Positions 51,201 to 58,963 of a DNA stretch of 64,000 nucleotides are shown here, piece by piece. How positions within the stretch are numbered: the stretch's first letter is position 1; every line of letters starts with the position of its first letter. The notes under the pieces are model-generated. The model saw nothing but the letters and a program-made list of their open reading frames with translations. It had not been told where the DNA came from and ran no database searches. This stretch comes from Paenibacillus sp. IHBB 10380 (GTDB taxonomy: Bacteria > Bacillota > Bacilli > Paenibacillales > Paenibacillaceae), in contig NZ_CP010976.1 of NCBI RefSeq assembly GCF_000949425.1, positions 3,286,001 through 3,350,000 on the forward strand. Direction: 5' to 3'. A program made the translations under genes and the position numbers.

Positions 51201-52552
51201 GGTAAATTAAAATGTGTTGTGAAGTTACTGTAATTCTTGCTCTCGTGGTTACCTACCAAAGGAACCAGTGGGATGTTCGCCAAGATATCCTTTGGCTTAT
51301 TAAAAAACCACGACCATTGCTCCTCTATATCACCGTTATCTACCAAATCGCCAGAATTCAGAATGAATTCACTAGCTGGGAACTTAGCCACTCCTTCTTG
51401 AAGGGTATGATTCCAGATGTCAAAGTCCGCTTCTGAGGTTCCTTGTGAATCAGTTGTATATAAGAATTGGAACCCGTTATTGCTGGAACTCTCTGTTTTA
51501 AATGTGCCGACACTACTCCAATTATCAGCTTGGCCGTCCCCAGCACGATAAGCATATGTAGTTCCCGGCTGTAAACCATCGGCAACAACCTTATGGCTGG
51601 TCAGAACAACCGCTTTATTGGATGATTTGTCCGCCTTCGTCATATACACACTGACAGAATCGGATGTGCCATCGTACGATTGAATTCCCGTTGCCGGGAT
51701 CTCTCCATTGATCAAATTAGAAGCTTCAACCACTTCCAACTTAGTACTGGTTACAGACTCCGGTGCATACCAAGTAAAGCCCATGGTGGTTTGCGGATTT
51801 CCATTAAAGGTCAACGCAATGGATTCCGGTTTTCCTACAGCAGGAACTATAGGGTCTGCTACAGGATAAGCAATGAGACTCATATCCCAATATAGGTCCG
51901 AGCTGCTGTCGTTCGCTTGGTGAACTTCAGCTGCAAGCTCGTTTTCCCCATCCTTGAGATTGGCTTTTACGATTTCAGTGAGGTCTACCCTGGCATTCAC
52001 ATTCGGATCGCTTTTACTGAGTGTACTCTTAGTCAGATAGTCAATCTCGCCCTCCGGCATGCCATCACGGAAGATTTCCTTTCCGTTCAAATAGAGAACA
52101 ATCCCGTCATCAAACGCTAATGTCCCTAGAATTCGGTCATAACCGACCACCTGCTCCAGGTTCACATTCAGATTCGTACGGAAGTAAGAAGTACGATATT
52201 TGTTTGATTTGTCAGAACCATAGCTAATGTTTGTTCTCAAAGCTCCAAATTCCGATGTACTAACACCCGATCCGCTATCCTTATAGCCGAGTGGAGCTTG
52301 CCCCATATTCCAGCTTGTATCATCATATACGACACGCCATGCTGTCGCTTGATCTGTACCATCATCTAGATACTTCCATGTAGAGTTACCTGCTAATAAA
52401 GGAATAGGATCATTGGATACAGCCTCCTTCAGCTGAAGAGTGCCCTCGTCAGTGTTCTCTTCTGCAAATGTAGGAGTCCCTGTAATTACTAGGCCCAATA
52501 CCATGATCAGAGCAAGAGTGATGGAAACTACCTTTCTAAATAACTTATTCAT
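48245..52552 (-). CDS. SLH-anchored surface protein with two metallophosphoesterase (purple-acid-phosphatase-like) domains
   Basis: A 1435-residue exported protein. The signal peptide ends near TFA-EE (30/31). A beta-sandwich domain (about 50-230) is followed by a purple acid phosphatase N-type domain and metallophosphoesterase 1 (about 355-640: YTTDSQ, SGDLVDNG, VGNHES, FLHKSPY, GGHDHTYAR). An Fn3-like domain and a second phosphatase N-type domain with metallophosphoesterase 2 follow (about 850-1190: DLADTQ, NGDIVDMG, AGNHED, NIHKGPY, QGHDHIYAR). A Gly/Asn/Thr-rich linker leads to three SLH repeats (about 1260-1435; TRAE motifs RAEF, RTEL, RAEA). Both catalytic domains keep the metal-binding residues. 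It probably releases phosphate from organic esters at the cell surface. AAGGGAG precedes the ATG. Confidence 0.92.
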   Translation of the reverse strand: MNKLFRKVVSITLALIMVLGLVITGTPTFAEENTDEGTLQLKEAVSNDPIPLLAGNSTWKYLDDGTDQATAWRVVYDDTSWNMGQAPLGYKDSGSGVSTSEFGALRTNISYGSDKSNKYRTSYFRTNLNVNLEQVVGYDRILGTLAFDDGIVLYLNGKEIFRDGMPEGEIDYLTKSTLSKSDPNVNARVDLTEIVKANLKDGENELAAEVHQANDSSSDLYWDMSLIAYPVADPIVPAVGKPESIALTFNGNPQTTMGFTWYAPESVTSTKLEVVEASNLINGEIPATGIQSYDGTSDSVSVYMTKADKSSNKAVVLTSHKVVADGLQPGTTYAYRAGDGQADNWSSVGTFKTESSSNNGFQFLYTTDSQGTSEADFDIWNHTLQEGVAKFPASEFILNSGDLVDNGDIEEQWSWFFNKPKDILANIPLVPLVGNHESKNYSNFTTHFNLPDVSNTGAKPDGSVYSLDYGAAHVMVINTEYYGAGSTAEIYNKQVEWLRSEVAKTDKKWKIVFLHKSPYSVANHTNDKDVLFYRTQLTKVFDELGIDMVFGGHDHTYARSFQMYNNEPLMDIVPDGNGVVTDPKGTLYLITNAAGNKKYNVAKGPFPFAAKYAQPDKEMFSGVTVTNDELSYQSYTTTTSGSTDLYDEYSIHKSEEVSNPVQHAKANKTDDGKMTLTWDAPVSGSTVSQYRIYEQNDLVSPNWNVSVPNEAGQTSYSYTVDNIDPSKTYQFVIKAVSGRTNSEATIASTASISKVTVTFNGDPVSSKGFAWYTPLASMGSDLQVVKKTDATPDYSKATQFTGRSSISTNAKEELVHKAEATGLQADSTYFFRVGDEALGTWSATGTFQTAPASGKFTFIDLADTQAKSEDEAILSGETLAKALTTVPNAKFVVHNGDIVDMGTKEVQWDWLLGNSQDSLLNTTMVPSAGNHEDEANAFYEHFNIKEALGSATETGAYYSYNYSNAHFVVLNSNEDSEEYANFSKDQVEWLKADVKAAKAAGSEWIIVNIHKGPYTTSNHATDKDIKGTNGVRSKIAPIMAELGIDFVVQGHDHIYARTKPIKANGTAAATEKITESLNGKTVEYTVNPDGSIYLIPATAGAKVYYKNQKPELGVAYYNLFEVADENHAAPYGPDPSDNKRPKRGQIQNFVGITVDGGKLTAVSYEIDQNKNDAQPYIIEQFGIIKKTGSDNGGGNTGGGNNGGNSGNGNTGGTGNTGSTGGNNTTGTGAGNTNTEGNSQNNGNSGNTSNAGGTPAKVAFTDTASHWAAAEIQKAVQAGFVNGYADHTFRPNQEVNRAEFITMLARALQFPDSGNSPSFKDLNKIPVWAQSFVAQAVSIGIVSGYDDGTFRPTKKLTRTELAVMVVRSLGITLDTKATLSFTDAKDIPAWAVPYIAAAADAGLVNGIGQNRFAPNQVATRAEAVTLILNLLENKEK

Positions 52553-52856
52553 TTGTTATCTCCCTTGAATGTTTTATGAGTTTTCTTATATCGACTCATA
52601 ATAACAACGGAGTATCCTCACAATGTTCGATTTAAAGCAGGGTTATGTAAAATAGAATGCATCCATCGTAACGATTACCTTAGACTTGTTCGAACATATT
52701 GACCGATATTAGTAATTGCCTGTTGTGCTTCTGGCAGCATATACGATAAAAATTGAAAAACCTCCACATATTCTCCCATACTTCTGTGTTGCCATCCACA
52801 GTAAAAAGTGAACGATTTGTCTAGTTCCCATAATAAAATATATTTATTTCAACATA
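52553..52856. other. Intergenic region upstream of the SLH phosphoesterase
   Basis: AT-rich divergent promoter region for the exoprotein (leftward) and the small secreted protein (rightward). I see no gene and no convincing Pho-box pair. Confidence 0.4.
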
Positions 52857-52884
52857 TTGAATAACTTTCATTTAATGGTATATT
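52857..52884 (+). promoter_or_regulatory. Promoter candidate of the small secreted protein
   Basis: TTGAAT (52857-52862) and TATATT (52879-52884) with a 16-base spacer, about 100 bases before the start codon. Confidence 0.45.
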
Positions 52885-52981
52885 TATGAAAGGGAGATTC
52901 TTGCACAGAAAGAAATGCTGGCCAGCGTTTACTTGCTCGCTCTAAATTCCCCCAATATATGTATACGAGAGGATGAATTGA

Positions 52982-53344
52982 ATGAAAAAGAGAGCGTTAT
53001 CTATTCTTTTTATGGTCTTACTTATATTCACTGTAGTTCCTTTAGCTTCTGCATCCGCTTCAGCTCCTGAAGTCAATATTCAAATAACAGGGCAGGGTAC
53101 GCTATACTTCGCAGGTAACTTAACCGGCGGAAATCCTCCTGTCTATGGACCCGAAGGCATATTCAAAGTTACAAATTCGAGTGGACAAGTAGTCTTCACT
53201 CAGTACCGGGCAGGCGGTACCTCTCCGGCATATTTTTCTTTTAAAGTAGCTAATCTACCTTATGACACTTATACGATTAATGGGAAAGCTCAAACCCCTC
53301 ATACTGGGATAGAGTTCTATCAGCCATCATTTTTATCTAACTAG
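52982..53344 (+). CDS. Small secreted protein of unknown function
   Basis: A 120-residue protein with a clear signal peptide (MKKRALSILFMVLLIFTVVP, cleavage after ASA near residue 26) and a mature domain of about 94 residues rich in Gly, Thr, Tyr and Asn (QITGQGTLYFAGNL, then YGPEGIFKVTNSSG), probably a beta-sandwich. AGAGGATG lies before the ATG. No family is recognised. A terminator follows, so it is a single-gene unit. Confidence 0.7.
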   Translation: MKKRALSILFMVLLIFTVVPLASASASAPEVNIQITGQGTLYFAGNLTGGNPPVYGPEGIFKVTNSSGQVVFTQYRAGGTSPAYFSFKVANLPYDTYTINGKAQTPHTGIEFYQPSFLSN

Positions 53345-53405
53345 AAATCTGATCTGAAAGTTTACAAACCCGATTTATTCATACCCCGACGGAGATATCT
53401 CCACA

Positions 53406-53444
53406 ACAAAAAAAACGAAGCCCGATATTGGGCTTCGTTTTTTT
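53406..53444. terminator. Bidirectional terminator
   Basis: AACGAAGCCC and GGGCTTCGTT with a 6-base loop are flanked by A and T runs on both sides. Confidence 0.92.
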
Positions 53445-53470
53445 GTTGTTTCAATTTAGATCTTCATACG

Positions 53471-53566
53471 CTACTCTGCTGCAATATTGATCAAATCCGC
53501 CTTTTTCAATAACCGTTCAATCATCACAGTCGTCTCCGCTCTAGTTATCTTCCGGCTGGCTTCTGA
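53471..53566 (-). pseudogene. Relic of an SLH-domain protein (C-terminal end)
   Basis: The minus strand encodes SEASRKITRAETTVMIERLL and then KKADLINIAAE before a stop, the normal end of a third SLH repeat (the ITRAE motif). It is preceded in frame by a stop and has no start. It is the remaining 3' tip of a deleted surface-protein gene. Confidence 0.7.
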
Positions 53567-53684
53567 TTAAATGTCAATTGTTATTACCTTTAATTGCAAA
53601 TATAATGTCATATAATGCAAAAAAAATCTCTATTTATTAGAGATTTTCATAGTTTTTATGTTGCCCTCCGATATCTATCTAAAA

Positions 53685-54356
53685 TTACAGCTTTATTTGA
53701 TGCTTCACTATAGCGCTCTTGTGGATCTCCAGTGTATCGCGATACTCCACCGTCTGGATCTCACAATCCGTACCGATGATTACACGTTCTCCTCTAACCA
53801 TATTAGCCTTCGTATGCTGAAGCTCCACGCTATCCCCTTCGATTAGTCCTGTCTCGAATAAGACCTTGCCCTTCAGTTTCATAAGATTCAGCAGCTTTCC
53901 GGATTTGCTATGTTTGATCACAATCAAGCTACCACCGACCTCCCTTGCATGACTTGGACCGAACAGGTTTATATTCAAACGGTCTGCACTCAACAATCCC
54001 TCCACATGGACTGCACCGGAAAGTTGTAGCTCCTCTGCTTCACAATCGCCCAACACATCCAAATCTCCAGTAAATTTGATCCGCTCTATTCTTAGCCCAG
54101 AAGTTGTCTGGATCTCACCACGCCCTCGTAAGGAAAGCCCATCAAGACTACCATTAACCATACATTCGCCTGTAATCTTCATATCTTCCACTCGAAGGTT
54201 GCCAGCCACATTGGCTTCCCCAGTCAAGCTTAGTCTCCGGCAATCTACATCCCCGTTAATTTGACATTCTCCTGTTATACTCACATTCTGATAAAAACCG
54301 CCTACCGACGTTGTCGTGCCTATTATTCTCAAATCATTCCGAGTTATCTCAGTCAC
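53685..54356 (-). CDS. bacF: Bactofilin-like polymer-forming protein BacF (YhbF)
   Basis: A 223-residue protein of repeated short beta-strands with Gly turns (ITGECQINGDVDCRRLSLTG, then GECMVNGSL), the right-handed beta-helix pattern of bactofilins. In B. subtilis the equivalents BacE and BacF form membrane-associated assemblies needed for flagellar assembly and motility. The start is GTG 54354-54356 behind AGGAGGAG and overlaps the bacE stop. It is last in the yhbD-bacE-bacF operon. Confidence 0.85.
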   Translation of the reverse strand: MTEITRNDLRIIGTTTSVGGFYQNVSITGECQINGDVDCRRLSLTGEANVAGNLRVEDMKITGECMVNGSLDGLSLRGRGEIQTTSGLRIERIKFTGDLDVLGDCEAEELQLSGAVHVEGLLSADRLNINLFGPSHAREVGGSLIVIKHSKSGKLLNLMKLKGKVLFETGLIEGDSVELQHTKANMVRGERVIIGTDCEIQTVEYRDTLEIHKSAIVKHQIKL

Positions 54357-55035
54357 TCATTTTCTCCTCCTTCATAATCCTTGCACCCGGATGCACGGAT
54401 AACTGTGAGCGGTATTCTACACGCCCGATAGTGCAGCCTTGGCCGATAATAACAATGTTGCCTCTGACAACATCGGCAGTCGTAAATTCTAGATCAATAT
54501 GGTCGCCCTCAATCGTCCCAACACGTAGCTCCGGTTTAAATTTCGGAATCATTCCACTCCATATTTTACTCCAGACACCTTTGTTCGCTTGCCGGATGAC
54601 AAGACTTTCCACACCAATCTCACTGACCTTCCCCTGTCCATGAAGGCGAAAATCGACTTGACCAGCACTGAGCAAACCACCGACCGTAAAGCCCCCCTCG
54701 CCTGTAAAATTCTCTAGCTCACAATCACCCTTTATACTTATAAAACCATTGAGCATGCAGCATTCGCCACTGAGCCCTCCTCCGATATTAATCATTCCGT
54801 CAGCCTTCATGGTCCCAAATCGCAGGTTACCCTTCACATTCATCGTGCCATTGCATTCCATTTCCCCTGCCGTAATATCAGCCTTAAAATGCATATGCCC
54901 GTTCCCTTTAAAAATTCGAGCCTCAATCGAACCACTAACTTTGCCAACACCATCTATTCTAACGTTGTCATAGGTTCCCCCCGCTGCTTGACTGACTCCG
55001 TTTATGATCAAATCCGACAACTGATTTTTCTCCAT
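54349..55035 (-). CDS. bacE: Bactofilin-like polymer-forming protein BacE (YhbE)
   Basis: A 228-residue bactofilin paralogous to BacF, with repeated strands such as GVGKVSGSIEARIFKGNGHM and GMINIGGGLSGECCMLNG, and a matching C-terminal part (VVRGNIVIIGQGCTIGRVEY against MVRGERVIIGTDCEIQTVEY). ATG 55035 follows GGAGGGAAGG. The pair probably co-assembles. Confidence 0.85.
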   Translation of the reverse strand: MEKNQLSDLIINGVSQAAGGTYDNVRIDGVGKVSGSIEARIFKGNGHMHFKADITAGEMECNGTMNVKGNLRFGTMKADGMINIGGGLSGECCMLNGFISIKGDCELENFTGEGGFTVGGLLSAGQVDFRLHGQGKVSEIGVESLVIRQANKGVWSKIWSGMIPKFKPELRVGTIEGDHIDLEFTTADVVRGNIVIIGQGCTIGRVEYRSQLSVHPGARIMKEEKMSD

Positions 55036-55049
55036 AATCCTTCCCTCCA

Positions 55050-55679
55050 TTAAGTAAGCTTACCTTTTAATTGTTCTAACAAATCTCCAAGACTTAGCTT
55101 CGTTATAAGTCGAACACCTTCGTCAAATACTAATTCAGCTGGTGAAAGTGCCAACATGAAGAAAGTAACCCCCATTTTGCGGACGAAAAAGAGGTCCCAG
55201 CTCTTCCCCTCAAACTTTGTAGCCTTCTCTGTCAGCGTTTGAAACAGTAGTGCTGCCTCTTCCAGACTCAATTCCCCTCTACTAAGCAGGTGGTCAACAG
55301 TATATAAATGCACAAGCTGATCAAAGGTATATTCTCCTTCTTTGCTAGGCAGCTCTCCAAACTTTTCCATGGTCAACAACGAAACAATGTTACGACCTAT
55401 AATCTCCTCCGCTGTTAAAGTAGCAGTGTTTATAGCGGTAACATCAGATAACTTTCCCGCCAATTCATCTAAAGAAAGATCATCCTTCATATTTATTATG
55501 TTATGGACACGAGCTAGAATTCTTTGTTTAGGAAAAAAGGTCTCCTGTCCTGTGAATGTTGATTTGCGGATAAACCATTCCTCTGGAATAAGCTTCTTTC
55601 GCTTCCAACGATACAATTGTCCATACGAAATACCGGTTAAATCCAATAACTCCTTCTTCGAAATCAAATCCTTTTCCAC
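55050..55679 (-). CDS. yhbD: YhbD-like protein (DUF4004)
   Basis: A 209-residue protein with an N-terminal MerR-like helix-turn-helix segment (KKELLDLTGISYGQLYRWKRK, then GQETFFPKQRI) and a helical remainder. This is the YhbD plan, always upstream of the two bactofilin genes in Bacillus. It may be a regulator or an assembly partner. GTG 55679 is preferred because GAGGGG lies eight bases upstream; the open frame reaches 55688. Confidence 0.82.
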   Translation of the reverse strand: MEKDLISKKELLDLTGISYGQLYRWKRKKLIPEEWFIRKSTFTGQETFFPKQRILARVHNIINMKDDLSLDELAGKLSDVTAINTATLTAEEIIGRNIVSLLTMEKFGELPSKEGEYTFDQLVHLYTVDHLLSRGELSLEEAALLFQTLTEKATKFEGKSWDLFFVRKMGVTFFMLALSPAELVFDEGVRLITKLSLGDLLEQLKGKLT

Positions 55680-55855
55680 CCATATCACCCCTCAAAATCA
55701 TCGTAACATAACACTGTTACGTTGTAAATACGAATGAAACTAACTTTTCATTAAATAAAGCAGTTCATATTTCAAGCTCGACAGATCCATACGCCCACAA
55801 CAATCCGCTAACGACCGCATTAACTAGAGCAACATAGAATAGCAAGGAGGCATTC

Positions 55856-56149
55856 ATGCTGCAACGTCCCAAACTAACAGGTCGCATTGGATATCCCGGA
55901 GATCCAGGGTACAGCAAAGAGCGTTTAGATTCCAACTACTATTATTCAAAAGACAAATTCCCACACGTCATCGTATATTGCCAGAAACCTATTCAGACTT
56001 ATTCAAAGATGGCTAACCTTAGTAATGAAACTCAATTGTCGTTCCCCGAGGTTTGCCCACTTATTGGACTCGGACTAAACACAGAAAAACACACCCAATG
56101 GTGTGTCTTTTTGTGTTCAGTGAAGCTTCCAACACCTTTATGTGATTAG
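55856..56149 (+). pseudogene. Truncated FAD-linked oxidase (berberine-bridge type) N-terminus
   Basis: A strong AAGGAGG site precedes ATG 55856. The first 45 residues (LTGRIGYPGDPGYSKERLDS and FPHVIVYCQ) match the N-terminus of FAD-binding oxidases such as YvdP/CotQ. After the CQ the sequence does not continue into the normal FAD-binding core and the frame ends at 56149 inside a terminator. The gene has lost all but its beginning. A short run PETYSDLFKDG in another frame at about 55981 might be a remnant of its 3' end. Confidence 0.6.
56078..56117 (+). terminator. Intrinsic terminator upstream of the SDR gene
   Basis: AACACA-AAAACACACC pairs with GGTGTGT-TTTTGTGTT around a CAAT loop, with an internal T-run. 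Confidence 0.75.
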
Positions 56150-56192
56150 GCGAATACCCTGTATTAACCTACACAAAATGGAGGAACATTTG

Positions 56193-57092
56193 ATGATTCC
56201 GATTTATCCTTACTATGGTCAAGAGACCCAATGCAAACAGGTACCTATTACTTTTCCGCCCCAGCATCAAGACAAACAACCTGGCTTAGAATATAAAATG
56301 AATCCTCTTCCAATATCCGATAATCCTGGATATAAAGGAAGCGGGAAATTGGCCGGAAAAGTAGCTATCATTACAGGAGGGGACAGCGGAATTGGCCGTG
56401 CCGTCGCCATTGGATTCGCCAAAGAGGGTGCGGATGTAGCCATTGTCTATTTATACGAACGCCAAGATGCGGATGCGACTCGGCAGATGGTAGAAAAATA
56501 CGGGCGTCGTTGTCTACTGATTGAAGGCGATCTACGACATCCAGATTTCTCTACCGAAGTAGTCCAAAGAACGTTAAAAACTTATGGGAAACTGAACATC
56601 TTAGTGCTCAATCAAGCTGTTCAGTTTCCTCAGAAGAGCATCATGGACATCACGAACGAACAGCTGGAAAATACTTACCGTACGAATATCTTTCCTCATT
56701 TTTATATGACCAAAGCCGCACTTCCTCATCTTTGTCCAGGCAGTACCATCATCAGTACGGCATCCGTAACCGCCTATGCAGGGGCTCCGCTTCTGGTCGA
56801 TTATTCATCAACGAAAGGAGCCATAGTCTCGTTCACACGCTCCTTATCACTTCAATTAATAGATCGAGGAATACGGGTCAATGCCGTGGCACCGGGTCCA
56901 ATATGGACACCGCTGATCGTATCTAGTTATTCAGCCGAATATGTAAAGACCTTTGGTTTAGAGACACCAATGAAGCGTGCAGGTCAGCCATTTGAGCTCG
57001 CCCCTTCATACATTTATTTGGCATCTGACGATTCGTCATTCGTTACAGGTCAGGTAATACATGTTAATGGCGGCATCATGACAGAGACCTGA
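56193..57092 (+). CDS. Short-chain dehydrogenase/reductase, general-stress type (YhdF/YdaD-like)
   Basis: A 299-residue SDR with an N-terminal extension (QHQDKQPGLEYKMNPLP) typical of stress-induced SDRs of spore formers. It has the cofactor loop TGGDSGIGRAVAIGFAKEGA, active-site Ser-Tyr-Lys (STASVTAY, YSSTKGA) and a C-terminal GQVIHVNGG. ATG 56193 follows GGAGGA; the GTG at 56142 lies in the terminator and is rejected. One detail is that the usual Asn-Asn-Ala-Gly active-site loop reads LVLNQAVQ. The substrate is unknown. Confidence 0.9.
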   Translation: MIPIYPYYGQETQCKQVPITFPPQHQDKQPGLEYKMNPLPISDNPGYKGSGKLAGKVAIITGGDSGIGRAVAIGFAKEGADVAIVYLYERQDADATRQMVEKYGRRCLLIEGDLRHPDFSTEVVQRTLKTYGKLNILVLNQAVQFPQKSIMDITNEQLENTYRTNIFPHFYMTKAALPHLCPGSTIISTASVTAYAGAPLLVDYSSTKGAIVSFTRSLSLQLIDRGIRVNAVAPGPIWTPLIVSSYSAEYVKTFGLETPMKRAGQPFELAPSYIYLASDDSSFVTGQVIHVNGGIMTET

Positions 57093-57224
57093 TGAGATAG
57101 AAACACATAGAAATTGTACTCAAAAACGTTAATTTTTGAAATATTCAGAGTTAACGACAGGCTGATACATGTTCAGTTTAGTCCCCCCCTCCTCATCTCG
57201 AATACAATATAGACGTTAACCTCA
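57093..57224. other. Spacer after the SDR gene
   Basis: AT-rich with a short run of seven Cs at 57183. No gene or site was recognised. Confidence 0.3.
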
Positions 57225-57275
57225 GTTAAGCAGAAGCACTATAGTAATACTTGAGATAGTCTTCTGCTAACGTTT
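57225..57275 (+). terminator. Terminator after the SDR gene
   Basis: GTTAAGCAGAAGCACTAT pairs with ATAGTCTTCTGCTAAC (one bulge) and is followed by a T-rich stretch. It lies 130 bases after the stop codon. Confidence 0.55.
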
Positions 57276-57557
57276 TCGTCATTTTTACGAATCGGACGAT
57301 GTGTGTTTTTAGAGAAAAGTACAAAACGAACCAAAAAATACATAATATCTATCTATTAGTCCATTCTAATATGCTCTGAACCCACTTAAATATGGTATAA
57401 TATTATTAAATTGGAATTTTATGTTCTATGACCCGATTATGGATACTCACTTCATCGGTAGTCTAAATCATTTTCGGCAATATAGAAAAGATATACGATT
57501 AATGCTCAAAACTGTTGATATACTTTCAAAAATATAATCGATAGGAGAATCTATTAA
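57276..57557. other. Spacer upstream of the FAD monooxygenase
   Basis: AT-rich, with no gene. It must contain the promoter of the monooxygenase, which I could not place with confidence. Confidence 0.3.
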
Positions 57558-58721
57558 ATGAAGGTAATCGTTATTGGAGCAGGAATTGGTGGATTGAGTG
57601 TTGCTCTTGCGCTACGCAAGATTGGCATACAGGCGGCCGTTTTTGAAAAAAGATCAGAAGTATCGTTAGGCGGTGCAGCTCTTGGAATCGGTACAAACGC
57701 TGTGCGTGCGTTGCAGTTACTTGGTGTAGGCGACGAAGTACTTCAAGCCGGGAAGCTTCTTCAAAGTTTACAGATCATGACAGATATCGGCAAACAACTA
57801 AGTCTTACGGAGACTTCCCCCATAAGTAGAAAATACGGACCTGATAATGTGACCATCAACCGAGCGATGCTTCAAAACATTCTTGTAAATGCGATGGGAC
57901 CCAAGCAACCCGTACAGTGTGGTAAAACATGTACGCGGTTCGAGCAGCATGCATCCGGCGTTACAGTATGGTTCGAGGACGGATCGAAGGAAGAAGGAGA
58001 TTTACTAATCGCAGCCGACGGGATTGGTTCCTTCATCCGAAGGGAGCTTCTTCCGAAAGCTATACCGCAGTATGCTGGATACACATGTTGGCGATCCATC
58101 GTCCAAGTCGATCATAAGCTGATTGGGTATGAATCCAACGTATTTACGGAGTCATGGGGAATTAACGGACGTTTCGGGATTGTTCCACTGGCCAATGATC
58201 AAATTTACTGGTTCGCGTGCCTGAATGCAATTGAAGCAGATCCGAAATTTGCCAGCTTCACGGTTGGAGATTTGGAAAGAAGATTTCACGGATACCATAA
58301 GCCGATACCGCAGTTACTAGAGCTTTCTCAGAACGAACAACTCCTTCACCACGATATCATGTACCTTCCACCGATTTCTCGTTATTCATTTGGGCGAATC
58401 GTGCTTCTGGGTGACGCCGCACATGCAACAACGCCGAATATGGGGCAAGGAGCAGGACAAGCGATCGAAGATTCCGTCATTTTGGCAGGACACATAAAGC
58501 GTTCTCCCCATGTGAACGATGCCTTAGAATGTTATAACCACGAACGTGTCCAGCGTACGGGTAAAATCACTAAAATGTCCAACCGGGTCGGAAAGGTAGC
58601 CCAGCTCGATGGGCGAATGACGGTTTCACTCAGAAACGCGCTGTTTCCTTTGATGCCCCAAATGTTGGTGGAGCAACAGATGGACTATCTTTATCGAGTC
58701 AAGCTAGATGGGTTAATATAG
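57558..58721 (+). CDS. FAD-dependent monooxygenase (UbiH/salicylate hydroxylase-like)
   Basis: A 387-residue class A flavin monooxygenase. Residues 1-30 hold the dinucleotide fold (VIVIGAGIGGLSVALALRKIG, ending in FEKR). The DG motif is in LLIAADGIGSFIRRELL (about 150), and the second FAD motif is LLGDAAHATTPNMGQGAGQAIED (about 285). It would hydroxylate an aromatic or polyketide-like substrate using NAD(P)H and oxygen. AGGAG precedes the ATG. It stands alone, with no biosynthetic neighbours. Confidence 0.92.
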   Translation: MKVIVIGAGIGGLSVALALRKIGIQAAVFEKRSEVSLGGAALGIGTNAVRALQLLGVGDEVLQAGKLLQSLQIMTDIGKQLSLTETSPISRKYGPDNVTINRAMLQNILVNAMGPKQPVQCGKTCTRFEQHASGVTVWFEDGSKEEGDLLIAADGIGSFIRRELLPKAIPQYAGYTCWRSIVQVDHKLIGYESNVFTESWGINGRFGIVPLANDQIYWFACLNAIEADPKFASFTVGDLERRFHGYHKPIPQLLELSQNEQLLHHDIMYLPPISRYSFGRIVLLGDAAHATTPNMGQGAGQAIEDSVILAGHIKRSPHVNDALECYNHERVQRTGKITKMSNRVGKVAQLDGRMTVSLRNALFPLMPQMLVEQQMDYLYRVKLDGLI

Positions 58722-58894
58722 TTTTCTCCGTTCAAATAGATTAATACACCTTTACCAGCATCCGTATTCATAGGATATGCTAAATCATCTCCTTGCTTGG
58801 GCTTATTATCGTTAGATGTTCTTGCCTATCAAATTATCGAATTCATTGCTTGGCTAGCCCACACCCTAGAGATAGCCTTCCATACTGGGCAAAC

Positions 58895-58920
58895 ACAAAA
58901 AAACGGCATTTCTGCCGTTT
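58895..58920 (-). terminator. Intrinsic terminator after the third chemoreceptor
   Basis: AAACGGCA and TGCCGTTT form a stem followed leftward by seven Ts. Confidence 0.88.
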
Positions 58921-58963
58921 CTGTACTAATGTGGTATCGAGATAGATATAACCATCATGTTTC

